Below, piece by piece: positions 1 to 7,929 of a stretch of 64,000 bases of DNA. Numbering within the stretch: position 1 is the first letter of the stretch; each line of letters starts with the position of its first letter. Under the pieces are notes generated by a model, which saw nothing but the letters and a program-made list of their open reading frames with translations, did no database searches and had not been told where the DNA came from. Source of the DNA: Bacillus oleivorans (GTDB lineage: Bacteria > Bacillota > Bacilli > Bacillales > JC228); assembly GCF_900207585.1 (NCBI RefSeq), contig NZ_OAOP01000010.1, positions 143,654 through 207,653 of the forward strand, given 5' to 3'. Made by a program: the position numbers and the translations under genes.

Positions 1-1
1 A

Positions 2-784
2 CTGACGCCAACAAGCGGGTTCTTGAATGGATACAGTCACTCGCTAAATCCTTATGCGGGCTGCGCATTTGCTTGCTCTTATTGCTATGTAAGGCAAAGT
101 CCAGTTGGTCTCTTCCGAAAGCAAGAGTGGGGTACATGGGTCGATGTGAAACAAGAGGCAAGAGAATTGATTACAAAGGAAATTCGCAATTTAAGAAAGA
201 GGAATAAGGAGATTACGATCTTTATGTCCTCTAGCACAGATCCTTATCAGCCTGTTGAGTATAAGGAACAAGTGACTCGAGCTCTGCTTGAAGCGATGGC
301 GGAAACACCGCCTGATTTTTTGTTTGTTCAAACTAGAAGTCCGCTTGTCACGAGGGATTTGGATCTGTTTCTTCAATTAAAAGATCGAATTCGGATTAGC
401 GTTACCGTTGAAACCGACTTGGAAGATATTCGTAAAAAATTCTCTCCGCAAGCACCTCCGATTCAGGCAAGGCTGAAAGCGCTGCAAGAATTAAAGGAAT
501 ATCATTTGCCTACTCAAGCTGCCGTTGCCCCGGTATTACCTTTTTCGAATGATTTTCCTGCAAAATTGGCTCAAGTAACTGAACGTATTTGTTTAGATGA
601 TTATACAGGCGATGGCAGTCAAGGCAAACGCACAGAGAGACTCGGAATTAATGATATATATGAAAAAGACCAGTTGGAATATTGGTATAAAAATAGACCT
701 AGTGAAAAGGCCTTAGAAAAAATGAGAACTTCTTTTAAACCGGACCAAATTTTAGTGGGGCAGAAAGGTTTTATGCCTTTTTAA
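2..784 (+). CDS. Radical SAM protein, SplB-like (5' partial)
   Basis: The frame is open from base 2, so the gene starts outside the window. Near the visible N-terminus is CAFACSYC, the CX3CX2C motif that binds the 4Fe-4S cluster of radical S-adenosylmethionine enzymes, preceded by a TPTSGFLNGYSHSLNPY stretch typical of the SplB-related (Rv2578c-type) family. The visible 260 residues cover most of the expected barrel, including a PVLPFSND segment near residue 180. Members of this family have no settled reaction, and spore photoproduct lyase is only a distant relative. The family assignment is firm, the function is not. Confidence 0.85.
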   Translation: MTPTSGFLNGYSHSLNPYAGCAFACSYCYVRQSPVGLFRKQEWGTWVDVKQEARELITKEIRNLRKRNKEITIFMSSSTDPYQPVEYKEQVTRALLEAMAETPPDFLFVQTRSPLVTRDLDLFLQLKDRIRISVTVETDLEDIRKKFSPQAPPIQARLKALQELKEYHLPTQAAVAPVLPFSNDFPAKLAQVTERICLDDYTGDGSQGKRTERLGINDIYEKDQLEYWYKNRPSEKALEKMRTSFKPDQILVGQKGFMPF

Positions 785-828
785 AGACATAAAGAGGTCA
801 AGTAAACTGAATTTACCCAACCTCCATC

Positions 829-930
829 CTATTGCTTTGATTTTTTTGAAGCTTGAGGTTTTCCGCCTTTCCTTGACTTTGGATTGGTTTCATTAGCATG
901 CTGTACAGCTTGTTCCAGCTTTTTCTTCAT
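829..930 (-). CDS. Small basic protein, 33 aa, unknown
   Basis: A 33-codon reading frame starts with ATG at 930 behind a good ribosome site (AAAGGAG, 8 bases upstream). The product starts MKKKLEQAVQHANETN and ends in a lysine-, serine- and glycine-rich tail. Its size and composition resemble the many small basic, often spore-associated proteins of Bacillaceae, but I recognise no family. The clear ribosome site and its place between two plus-strand genes favour a real gene. Confidence 0.5.
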   Translation of the reverse strand: MKKKLEQAVQHANETNPKSRKGGKPQASKKSKQ

Positions 931-1037
931 AAGTCTCCAACTCCTTTCAACGCCCTAGTTTTTCCTAATTGTAGCGATTTCATGAATAATTTAAATAAGG
1001 GGTAACGGAGACTATTATCAATAGAAATTAAATATTC

Positions 1038-1085
1038 TTGACGAAAATATATTACTAATATATAGTTACTTACATAAAGTAAGTA
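1038..1085 (+). promoter_or_regulatory. SigA promoter with palindromic operator for the catE-like gene
   Basis: TTGACG (1038-1043), a 17-base spacer and TATAGT (1061-1066) form a near-consensus SigA promoter. Directly downstream is the perfect inverted repeat TACTTAC-ATAAA-GTAAGTA (1067-1085), which would cover the transcription start. This placement suits a repressor. In B. subtilis the related catDE operon is controlled by the thiol-sensing DUF24/MarR-type repressors CatR and YodB, so a repressor of that kind is the inference here. Confidence 0.75.
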
Positions 1086-1123
1086 TATTGATTTTTTATT
1101 AAAAGGAATAGGTGGGCTTAAAT

Positions 1124-1981
1124 ATGAAATTCCATCAAGCACCGACTATTTTTGTCGGCCAGGTACATTTGAAAGTTCAAAATTTGGATAGATCCGTTGC
1201 CTTCTATCAGCAAATTATTGGATTTAAAGTGCTAGAAAAAACCGAACATAAAGCAGTTTTTACCGCTGACGGAAAAACGCCGTTATTAATTGTGGAACAG
1301 CCTGAAAATGTTAAACCATTAAATCATCGGGATACAGGTCTTTATCACTTTGCGCTTTTATTGCCTAGCCGTCCCTTATTAGCGAAAGCTCTAATTCATT
1401 TAGCACAAAGTCAATATCCGCTGCAAGGGGCATCTGACCATTTCGTTAGTGAAGCTCTTTATTTAGCTGATCCAGATGGAAATGGCATTGAAATTTATGC
1501 AGACCGTCCAGCTGATACATGGGAATGGAATAACGGGGAAGTGAACATGGCTACTGTCGGATTAAATGTGCAGGATCTGCTGGCAGAAGACGACGGCACT
1601 CCTTGGCAAGGGCTGCCTGAAGCCACCGTAATGGGCCATATTCACCTGCAAGTTTCAGAATTAGCAAAGATAGAAGAATATTATGTGAAAGGACTAGGAT
1701 TAGATGTTGTGACCAGATATGGCCGCCAGGCTCTCTTTATTTCTGATAATGGGTATCACCATCATATCGGTCTTAATACATGGAACAGTTTAGGCGGTAA
1801 AGCTCCCGCAGAGAATAGTGTCGGTTTATCTTGGTTTACACTTGTGTTTCCAAGCGAAGAAATCAGAAATCAAAAAATTGACCAGCTAAAGGCGATTAAT
1901 GCACCGGTTCAAGAAGAAAACGGTAAATTCATAACCAATGATCCTTCAGGTAATACGATTTGGTTAGTCGTAAATTCTTGA
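1124..1981 (+). CDS. catE: Catechol-2,3-dioxygenase-like (glyoxalase/vicinal oxygen chelate family)
   Basis: The 285-residue protein has two VOC repeats. One starts at FVGQVHLKVQNLDRSVAFY, the second at VMGHIHLQVSELAKIEEYY. The second carries the metal-ligand pattern of extradiol dioxygenases (H of GHIHL, H of HHHIGLN, and a late acidic residue expected after NDPSGN). Length and layout match B. subtilis CatE (YfiE), which opens catechol rings and protects against quinone stress. ATG 1124 is preferred over GTG 1112, which lies inside the ribosome site region. A strong promoter with a palindromic operator sits upstream and a terminator follows, so it is monocistronic. Confidence 0.8.
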   Translation: MKFHQAPTIFVGQVHLKVQNLDRSVAFYQQIIGFKVLEKTEHKAVFTADGKTPLLIVEQPENVKPLNHRDTGLYHFALLLPSRPLLAKALIHLAQSQYPLQGASDHFVSEALYLADPDGNGIEIYADRPADTWEWNNGEVNMATVGLNVQDLLAEDDGTPWQGLPEATVMGHIHLQVSELAKIEEYYVKGLGLDVVTRYGRQALFISDNGYHHHIGLNTWNSLGGKAPAENSVGLSWFTLVFPSEEIRNQKIDQLKAINAPVQEENGKFITNDPSGNTIWLVVNS

Positions 1982-2004
1982 TTTATTATGTAAAATAGTA
2001 AGCT

Positions 2005-2031
2005 GCGACTCTTAGTTGGGTCGCTTTTTTT
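2005..2031 (+). terminator. Rho-independent terminator after catE-like gene
   Basis: GCGAC (2005-2009) pairs with GTCGC (2020-2024), followed by seven T residues. Confidence 0.8.
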
Positions 2032-2097
2032 ATGTAAAAAAAAGGAATTTGATGTCGAAATAGAGAATATGTTTGGGATAAACAAAGGGGGATTATT

Positions 2098-2562
2098 ATG
2101 AGTTATATCAATAATATGAGAAAATACATAGGCAGGGAAACATTATTTACAGTCGGCTGCGGTGTGATTATTGAAGAGAACGACATGATATTGCTCCAAC
2201 ATCGGTCGGACGGGGATAATTGGTGTATTCCAGGCGGAATCATGGAAATCGGTGAAACGTTTGAAGAGTCAGCAAAGCGAGAAGTTCTAGAGGAAACTGG
2301 GTTAACAGTAACTAATTTAGAGCTGTTTGGCTTATATTCTGGAGAAAAGTGTTTTGCTGCTTATCCGAATGGAGATCGAGTTTTCAGTACACAAATTATT
2401 TTTTATACAAAAACATTTACAGGTACTTTAAAGGTAACGGATTTAGAAAGTAGGGAACATCGGTTTTTTAAAAGAAATGAACTGCCTGTCAATCTTAATC
2501 CTAGACAAAAGTGCTTTATTTTAGATTGGAATAACGGGGTGAAAACGCCAGTTATTAACTAG
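2098..2562 (+). CDS. NUDIX hydrolase
   Basis: The 154-residue protein has a complete Nudix box from GGIMEIGETFEESA through REVLEETGL (about residues 51-73), with the REVLEE core that binds the metal. Such enzymes hydrolyse nucleoside diphosphates linked to another group. The sequence NWCIPGG just before the box is typical of small bacterial Nudix proteins of unknown substrate. Ribosome site AAAGGGGG lies just upstream. The SDR gene follows 14 bases later, so the two are probably co-transcribed. Confidence 0.88.
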   Translation: MSYINNMRKYIGRETLFTVGCGVIIEENDMILLQHRSDGDNWCIPGGIMEIGETFEESAKREVLEETGLTVTNLELFGLYSGEKCFAAYPNGDRVFSTQIIFYTKTFTGTLKVTDLESREHRFFKRNELPVNLNPRQKCFILDWNNGVKTPVIN

Positions 2563-2576
2563 AAAGGAGTAATCTC

Positions 2577-3326
2577 ATGAGTTTTTTAAATAAGGTTGTT
2601 ATCGTTACGGGTGCGGCAAACGGGATTGGTAGAGGTGTGGCGCTAGAATATGTAAAGTCAGGAGCAAAAGTTGTTCTGGCTGATGTAAATGAGGAACAGG
2701 GAGTACAAACCTTAGCCGAGATTAGGAAATCATGGAGTGAAGTTCAATTTTTAAAAACCGATGTCAAAAAACCAGATGACATTGTGGAGCTAATGAATTT
2801 TACGAAACAAACATATGGCACGATTGATATTCTCATTAATAATGCCGGGAAGGGTCTATTTAAATCCCCATTTGATGTAACGGTCGAGGAATGGGAAGAC
2901 GTTATACATACGAATCTAAGAAGTGTCTTTTTATGTTCGCGAGAAGCAGCGAAGGTAATGAAGGAAAACGAAGAAGGTGGATCGATTGTAAATATAGCTT
3001 CTACCCGAGCGATTATGTCAGAGCCTAATTCAGAGGGTTATGCTGCAACAAAAGGCGGAATTGTCGCCCTGACTCATGCATTAGCAGCTTCTTTTAGTAA
3101 CTATAGAATTACGGTGAATGCTATATCTCCCGGATGGATTGAAACCGGTGAATACAGCAAATTGAGTAGTCTTGATCATGAACAGCATTTATCCAAAAGG
3201 GTTGGGAAACCTGACGATATTGCAAGAGCCTGTTTGTATTTGACTGCAATAGAAAATGACTTTGTGACAGGGGTCAACTTAGTAGTAGACGGCGGGATGA
3301 CGAGGAAGATGATTTATGAGGAGTAG
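2577..3326 (+). CDS. Short-chain dehydrogenase/reductase (SDR)
   Basis: This is a 249-residue classical SDR. The NAD(P)-binding TGAANGIGRG motif is at residues 12-21, NNAG at about 88-91, and the catalytic YxxxK (YAATK) at about 155-159. The GWIETGEY segment and the C-terminal VTGVNLVVDGG are typical of the glucose-dehydrogenase/FabG-like branch. Aspartate after the second beta strand (VVLADVN) suggests NAD as cofactor. The substrate cannot be read from the sequence. Ribosome site AGAAAGGAG; probably an operon with the Nudix gene. Confidence 0.88.
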   Translation: MSFLNKVVIVTGAANGIGRGVALEYVKSGAKVVLADVNEEQGVQTLAEIRKSWSEVQFLKTDVKKPDDIVELMNFTKQTYGTIDILINNAGKGLFKSPFDVTVEEWEDVIHTNLRSVFLCSREAAKVMKENEEGGSIVNIASTRAIMSEPNSEGYAATKGGIVALTHALAASFSNYRITVNAISPGWIETGEYSKLSSLDHEQHLSKRVGKPDDIARACLYLTAIENDFVTGVNLVVDGGMTRKMIYEE

Positions 3327-3341
3327 TTTTTGTTTTCTTAA

Positions 3342-3467
3342 CAGGCAGCCTATGACCTTGCATGGAATGAAGCTAATCGTGTTAATCATCTAATAAATAC
3401 GAACCGATTTGATCTTTTAAAGCTTTCTTACACCCATCTTGATTTTTTATTAGAAAATGTGAAGTAA
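3342..3467 (+). pseudogene. Possible gene remnant, C-terminal 41 codons only
   Basis: A frame running from a stop at 3339 to TAA at 3467 encodes a protein-like, helix-forming stretch (AYDLAWNEANRVNHLIN and THLDFLLENVK) but has no in-frame start codon or ribosome site. It looks like the tail of a decayed gene. I do not recognise the family, and chance cannot be excluded. Confidence 0.3.
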
Positions 3468-3538
3468 ACTCCTTCAATTTTGAGATTTTGAACCGATATT
3501 AAAAAAAGATAAAGGTTTAATAAAGGAGTCTTGCGCTA

Positions 3539-3934
3539 ATGGATATACAAGATTTGATTGCGAAAGTGAATCAAAGTACAGATGAATTAGATTTTGCGAC
3601 GGCTAGAGTTTATATAGAAGAGAACCTGCAGGTATTAAAGGAAAAACAAGCTAAGCTAAACAGTAATGCAAGGGAATTGCTCCGATTTTTAGTTGATCAG
3701 AAGGAATCAGGTATCCAGCCATTATCCAGACAAGAAATGGCGGTCATTAATACCATTAATACATATGCGACAAAGTTTGACTTAAGAGGACTTAAGTTTC
3801 TGGTGAAAGATCATGCCAAGCTTTTGTTTAAAAAAGAAGTAGTGGATTATTTGAATTCAGATGCCAAAATAATATTAGAAGGAATGGGAGCTATTTCAAC
3901 TAAAAGTAAAACCGGTTCATCACCTTCTGTCTAA
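3539..3934 (+). CDS. Hypothetical protein, 131 aa
   Basis: The start ATG is preceded by AAAGGAG at a normal distance, and a strong terminator follows. The product is largely helical and soluble, with a repeat-like N-terminal half (ARVYIEENLQVLKEKQAKLN) and a serine/threonine-rich tail. No motif or signal peptide is visible and I do not recognise the family. Confidence 0.7.
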   Translation: MDIQDLIAKVNQSTDELDFATARVYIEENLQVLKEKQAKLNSNARELLRFLVDQKESGIQPLSRQEMAVINTINTYATKFDLRGLKFLVKDHAKLLFKKEVVDYLNSDAKIILEGMGAISTKSKTGSSPSV

Positions 3935-3941
3935 AACGCTA

Positions 3942-3977
3942 ACACGACCCTTTACAGGAAAATGGTCGTGTTTTTTA
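3942..3977 (+). terminator. Rho-independent terminator
   Basis: ACACGACC (3942-3949) pairs with GGTCGTGT (3964-3971), followed by a T run. Confidence 0.85.
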
Positions 3978-4046
3978 TATTTATATTTTTGATTTATTCC
4001 TTTCTCCTATAAAATAAATACAGATAAATAAAAAGGAGTTAACGAT

Positions 4047-5252
4047 GTGGCAAGCAAATTATTTTATCAAGATCCATACATTCAAACATTTAGAACCGAA
4101 ATTGTAAACCAGCGTCAAGACGAACAGGGAAACTGGTATGTTGTTTTGAAAGAAACTGCGTTTTATCCAACAGGCGGCGGCCAGCCTTATGATACTGGTA
4201 CGCTGAATGGTATAAAAGTTACCGCAGTGGAAGAAATCAATGGTGAAATCCGCCATTATTTAGAACAGCCAATGTCTAATTTAGCTGATCCAGTATTTGG
4301 TCAAATTGATTGGGACAGACGTTTTGATCATATGCAGCAGCATGCAGGTCAGCATATTTTATCGGCTGCCTTTGAGGAATTGTTTCAAATAAAGACCGTG
4401 AGCTTTCATCTTGGTTCAGAAGTATTAACAATCGATTTAGACACTCCTGAGTTAACAGAGAAAATTGCTCTTCAAGCAGAGCGTTTAGCCAATCAAATCA
4501 TTTTAGAAAACCGACCGATAGAAACCAAATGGCTGACTGAAGAAGAAGTAAAGAAGTACCCCTTACGAAAAGAATTATCTGTAACAGATAATATCCGTCT
4601 TGTGATTATTCCTGAGTTCGATTATAACGGCTGCGGCGGAACTCATCCAAGCTCTACAGGCCAGGTCGGTTCCATCAAAATATTGAAATGGGAAACACAA
4701 AGAAAGAAAATCAGGGTACAATTCGTTTGTGGAAATCGTGTTCTAAAGCAATTACATATCAAACAAAATGTTTTAATTGAATTAACCCAGATTTTAAATG
4801 CACCTGAAATAAAAGCAGCAGAAGCAGCTAGCCGCCTGTTAGAAAAGAATAAAGAATTAGAAAAAGACTTAGGGGAAGCTCAAGATCAGCTCTTACAGTT
4901 TGAAGCAGTACAGCTGTTGGGCGAAACACAAACGATCGGTGGCAATATTATGATTACAAAAGTATTTTTAAACCGGCCGCTAAAGGAACTTCAAAACATG
5001 GCTAGGCTAATCACAGAAAAGAATAGCGAAGTTATCGTTGTATTCGTTTCTAAAAATGAACAGCAGCTGCAGTTTGTAAGTGCCAGTGGCGGCGAAGTGG
5101 TACTAGATCTGAGACGAGTTGGAAAAGAAGTTTTCCCGCTTATTAATGGGAAGGGCGGAGGAAATTCATCTTTTATACAAGGCGGGGGCGAGGCACTCCT
5201 TTCTCCTGAGGATTTTATTCATAAGGTTTTAGAGAAAATAAGGGAATACTGA
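4047..5252 (+). CDS. Alanyl-tRNA editing protein, AlaX-L type with DHHA1 domain
   Basis: This 401-residue protein is a free-standing relative of the editing half of alanyl-tRNA synthetase. It carries FYPTGGGQPYDTG (about residues 33-45), the zinc-binding HAGQH (HxxxH) and the CGGTH (CxxxH) motifs. After a coiled-coil stretch rich in Glu/Lys/Leu, the C-terminal part ends in GKGGGNSSFIQGGG, the DHHA1 signature. It should hydrolyse Ser-tRNA(Ala) or Gly-tRNA(Ala). The GTG start lies 8 bases after AAAAGGAG. An overlapping ATG two bases earlier is out of frame. Confidence 0.9.
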   Translation: MASKLFYQDPYIQTFRTEIVNQRQDEQGNWYVVLKETAFYPTGGGQPYDTGTLNGIKVTAVEEINGEIRHYLEQPMSNLADPVFGQIDWDRRFDHMQQHAGQHILSAAFEELFQIKTVSFHLGSEVLTIDLDTPELTEKIALQAERLANQIILENRPIETKWLTEEEVKKYPLRKELSVTDNIRLVIIPEFDYNGCGGTHPSSTGQVGSIKILKWETQRKKIRVQFVCGNRVLKQLHIKQNVLIELTQILNAPEIKAAEAASRLLEKNKELEKDLGEAQDQLLQFEAVQLLGETQTIGGNIMITKVFLNRPLKELQNMARLITEKNSEVIVVFVSKNEQQLQFVSASGGEVVLDLRRVGKEVFPLINGKGGGNSSFIQGGGEALLSPEDFIHKVLEKIREY

Positions 5253-5370
5253 AACATATTAGAGCCTGGTAGTTTGATGGCAAATAGTAAAAAAATAATA
5301 ATGGACCCCATATCTTTTCACTCCTCTCAAACGTTTATAAAGTAGAGAGGTGCAAAAGGAGTGATCAAAC

Positions 5371-6099
5371 ATGCGAGATGAACTAAATAAATCGGCTTTT
5401 ACGAATGGAAAAGAGCTGGATCTTGAGCTGGAACAGAGAATTTATCACCTGTATCCAAAACTTCAGCAATATTGCCATTTTATATCTCAAAACCAATGGG
5501 ATGGGGATGATTTGGCCCAGGAAGTGGTCACTAAAGTCCTGGATCGCTATAAATATAACACTAGCATCAGTCCTGCTTTGCTGAGAAAAATGGCGTATAA
5601 CCAATGGATTGATACCGTTCGCAAAAAGAAATATGAGTCTCTGACCATCACGGAAGAAATCGATCAGCAGGAGTACGATAAACCGATTGAGACTTCGTTG
5701 GAAGTCATTGATTTTCTAATGAAAGAACTGACTCCGAAGCAGGCAGCGATATTTCTGTTAAAAGAGGGATTTCATTATCAATTAAGCGAGATCTCAGAGT
5801 TTTTTGGTGCCACAGAAATGTCGGTTAAAGCCACTTTATATCGGGCCAGAAAAAGGATTGAAACCAAGAACTCAAATAGCGACAATGATACATCTGCGCA
5901 AATCTATTGGAATGATGAAGAACGGAAACAAGTCTATGATCTTTTTAAAACCACGATCGAAACGCAGGATCCGGCCATTCTCATCAAAGCCATACCATTC
6001 ATCCGCTTGTTTGAATCCGAAGCTAATACTCCAAAGCTTATCATGAAGAACCACTGGACTGCGTATTCTCCTTCAAGCACACTCTCTATGGCGGCATAA
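5371..6099 (+). CDS. RNA polymerase sigma factor, ECF-like, with C-terminal extension
   Basis: The 242-residue protein has a sigma region 2 (about residues 26-90, with WDGDDLAQEVVTKVLDRYK and ALLRKMAYNQWIDTVRKKK) and a region 4 helix-turn-helix (about 115-165, with LTPKQAAIFLLKEGFHYQLSEI and MSVKATLYRARKRI). About 75 further residues follow that do not belong to the core sigma fold, as in ECF groups with a C-terminal sensory extension. No anti-sigma gene is adjacent. clpP begins 27 bases downstream, so the two genes probably share a transcript. Confidence 0.82.
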   Translation: MRDELNKSAFTNGKELDLELEQRIYHLYPKLQQYCHFISQNQWDGDDLAQEVVTKVLDRYKYNTSISPALLRKMAYNQWIDTVRKKKYESLTITEEIDQQEYDKPIETSLEVIDFLMKELTPKQAAIFLLKEGFHYQLSEISEFFGATEMSVKATLYRARKRIETKNSNSDNDTSAQIYWNDEERKQVYDLFKTTIETQDPAILIKAIPFIRLFESEANTPKLIMKNHWTAYSPSSTLSMAA

Positions 6100-6126
6100 C
6101 CTTAAGCTTAAAGGAGGAAATTTAGA

Positions 6127-6705
6127 ATGAGTACGATTCCATATGTGATTGAACAGTCAAATCGGGGGGAGCGCTCCTATGATATTTACTCCCGTTTATT
6201 AAAAGACCGAATCATTATTTTAGGCGATGAAATTAATGACCATGTTGCAAATAGCATCGTAGCACAATTATTATTCTTGGCAGCCGATAATCCAGAAAAG
6301 GACATTTCCTTATATATTAATAGTCCTGGAGGCTCTACAAGTGCAGGTTTCGCTATATTTGATACAATGCAATATATTCAGCCTGATGTAAGAACGATTT
6401 GTACCGGTATGGCTGCATCCTTTGGAGCCATGCTGCTTTTAGCCGGCACGAAAGGAAAGAGGTTTGCTTTACCTAATAGTGAAATCATGATTCATCAGCC
6501 GCTTGGCGGTGCCAGAGGGCAAGCAACAGAAATCGAAATTTCCGCAAAGCGCATTTTAAAATTGCGGGAGCATATCAATCATATCATTGCAGAACGTACT
6601 GGCCAGCCAATTGATAAGGTCGCAAAAGATACAGACCGGGATTTTTTCATGAGTGCTGAAGAAGCAAAAGAATATGGGATCATTGATGAGATTATAACAA
6701 GGTAA
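6127..6705 (+). CDS. clpP: ATP-dependent Clp protease proteolytic subunit
   Basis: The 192-residue peptidase contains the full serine protease triad: Ser98 in GMAASFGA, His123 in MIHQPLGG, and Asp172 in DTDRDFF. It forms the barrel that degrades proteins delivered by Clp ATPases. The sequence differs from the canonical Bacillus ClpP at usually fixed sites ([11 protein letters not shown] in place of GMAASMGAFLL), and it sits behind a sigma factor. It is therefore probably a second paralogue and not the housekeeping copy. Ribosome site AAAGGAGG. Confidence 0.92.
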   Translation: MSTIPYVIEQSNRGERSYDIYSRLLKDRIIILGDEINDHVANSIVAQLLFLAADNPEKDISLYINSPGGSTSAGFAIFDTMQYIQPDVRTICTGMAASFGAMLLLAGTKGKRFALPNSEIMIHQPLGGARGQATEIEISAKRILKLREHINHIIAERTGQPIDKVAKDTDRDFFMSAEEAKEYGIIDEIITR

Positions 6706-6736
6706 TTCTCAGGTACGGTACAGGTGGGTATTTTGC

Positions 6737-6911
6737 GGACACTGGTTCCGTTATTCGAGAAAAAATAAGGTTTTTTCGATTTTATAGGACATGGGTTCCG
6801 TTATTGAGCGAAAAAGAGGTCATTTTCGTATGAAAAACCTTATATAACGGATCTCATGTCCTTAAATTTTTCAGATTCCCATTATTTTATGGAATAACGG
6901 ATTCTATGTCC
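6737..6911 (+). repeat. Intergenic repeat array A: two direct and two inverted 19-bp units
   Basis: Forward units at 6737-6755 and 6787-6805 read GGACAnnGGTTCCGTTATT. Inverted units at about 6844-6861 and 6893-6911 read (A)ATAACGGAnnnnATGTCC. Spacing within each pair is about 50 bp, and the whole could fold as a nested hairpin. The same element, in the same order, occurs at 59549-59724. It fills the gap after clpP. Confidence 0.85.
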
Positions 6912-6969
6912 GTTACAAGTTGATACAAGATATTAAAGCATAATCATAAGTTTCGATTTCTGCAGAAAA

Positions 6970-7000
6970 AACATAATTCCGAATCGTTTCGTTCATACTA
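6970..7000 (+). promoter_or_regulatory. Candidate forespore (SigG/SigF-type) promoter
   Basis: AACATA (6970-6975), 18 bases, then CATACTA (6994-7000) match the SigG pattern, the -10 perfectly. It lies 29 bases before the DUF3892 start. The sequence AAACATATGTTC overlapping the end of the -10 is one base off a LexA half-site pair. Confidence 0.5.
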
Positions 7001-7028
7001 AACATATGTTCGGGAGGTGTTTTTTAAA

Positions 7029-7343
7029 ATGGAATCCAAAAGCTTTGAGCAAATATACGAAGAGTATAAGAATCAGGGAGAACAGCAGGCTCAGGAAGAA
7101 GTTCCTTCTGTGAATAACACAAATAAAGAGGAGATTGTGGCCGTACGAAAGAATGAAGACGGAGACCTGATTGCATTCAAAACCAATACAGGCAGAGAAT
7201 TGGATTACATCACAGCTCTGCAGGAAGCAAAAGCCGGGAACTTAGCCCATGTGGATGTCTTTCATAAATACGGCAGAGATATTTTAAGAAGTGAACCGGA
7301 TGGAATTAAGGAGAACAATTTAGATCGCTTACCTTCATTTTAA
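7029..7343 (+). CDS. DUF3892 domain protein
   Basis: The 104-residue protein starts at ATG 7029, nine bases after GGGAGGTG. An earlier in-frame start at 7017 lies within the ribosome-site region and is not used. After an acidic, glutamine-rich N-terminus, the domain EEIVAVRKNEDGDLIAFKT...GRELDYITALQEAKAG is the DUF3892 signature, including the common ending NLDRLPSF. Its function is unknown. The upstream forespore-like promoter suggests a sporulation role. Confidence 0.75.
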   Translation: MESKSFEQIYEEYKNQGEQQAQEEVPSVNNTNKEEIVAVRKNEDGDLIAFKTNTGRELDYITALQEAKAGNLAHVDVFHKYGRDILRSEPDGIKENNLDRLPSF

Positions 7344-7469
7344 ACATTTATTGCAGGCACTCCTTTACTGGAGTGTCTTACTTTATATAGGCTCTTTAGA
7401 TTACTATGAATAATTGACTGTCAATCTCAATAAAATGAACTAACGCAAATTGGGATTGGAGGAATCAAA

Positions 7470-7856
7470 ATGAGTCGCGTTACAAAAGCTATGTTAATAG
7501 AATACGAACGTCTTAATCAAAGTAAAAAAGAAATTGAAGCCCAAATGAACAAACTTAAAAAGCATTTTCATGCTTATTTTGACGAGACTGTCGGAGAAAA
7601 TGAAAAAGGTGAGCTTGTCCTTGAAGGGTACAAGCTGCAAAGACTAATCAGAAGTGTCGAGCAGTTTGATGAAGAGAAAACGGTTGAAAAACTAGAAGAA
7701 CTGAATATGAAGGATTTAATTCAAATCGTAAAACGACCAGATGAAGAAAAAATTCATGCTGCTCTGAATTTAGGCTTTCTTAAAAGAGAGGATATAGAAC
7801 AATGTATCCTTAATAAAAAGACGGGAGCAATTTCTGTTAAGGCTATGGTAGAATAA
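7470..7856 (+). CDS. Hypothetical coiled-coil protein, 128 aa
   Basis: Good ribosome site (TTGGAGGAATC) before ATG 7470. The N-terminal 35 residues (EYERLNQSKKEIEAQMNKLKKHF) form a short coiled coil. The rest is charged and mixed helix/strand, with repeated acidic EEKTVEKLEE and DEEKIHAAL segments. The overall layout recalls small Gam- or host-nuclease-inhibitor-like proteins, but no signature is clear. Function unknown. Confidence 0.7.
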   Translation: MSRVTKAMLIEYERLNQSKKEIEAQMNKLKKHFHAYFDETVGENEKGELVLEGYKLQRLIRSVEQFDEEKTVEKLEELNMKDLIQIVKRPDEEKIHAALNLGFLKREDIEQCILNKKTGAISVKAMVE

Positions 7857-7885
7857 TAGAGAATATTGGGATGAGACATTTAATG

Positions 7886-7925
7886 AAAAAAGACTGAATG
7901 TGCTTAGATACATTCAGTCTTTTTA
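7886..7925. terminator. Bidirectional terminator between converging genes
   Basis: AGACTGAATG (7891-7900) pairs perfectly with CATTCAGTCT (7911-7920), flanked by A and T runs, so it can serve both the plus gene and the minus DUF4003 gene. Confidence 0.88.
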
Positions 7926-7929
7926 ATGA

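Noticed and set aside
7000..7011. LexA box upstream of the DUF3892 gene (AAACATATGTTC)
   Set aside because: It differs from GAAC-N4-GTTC at a key base and lies downstream of the probable -10, so it was not called.
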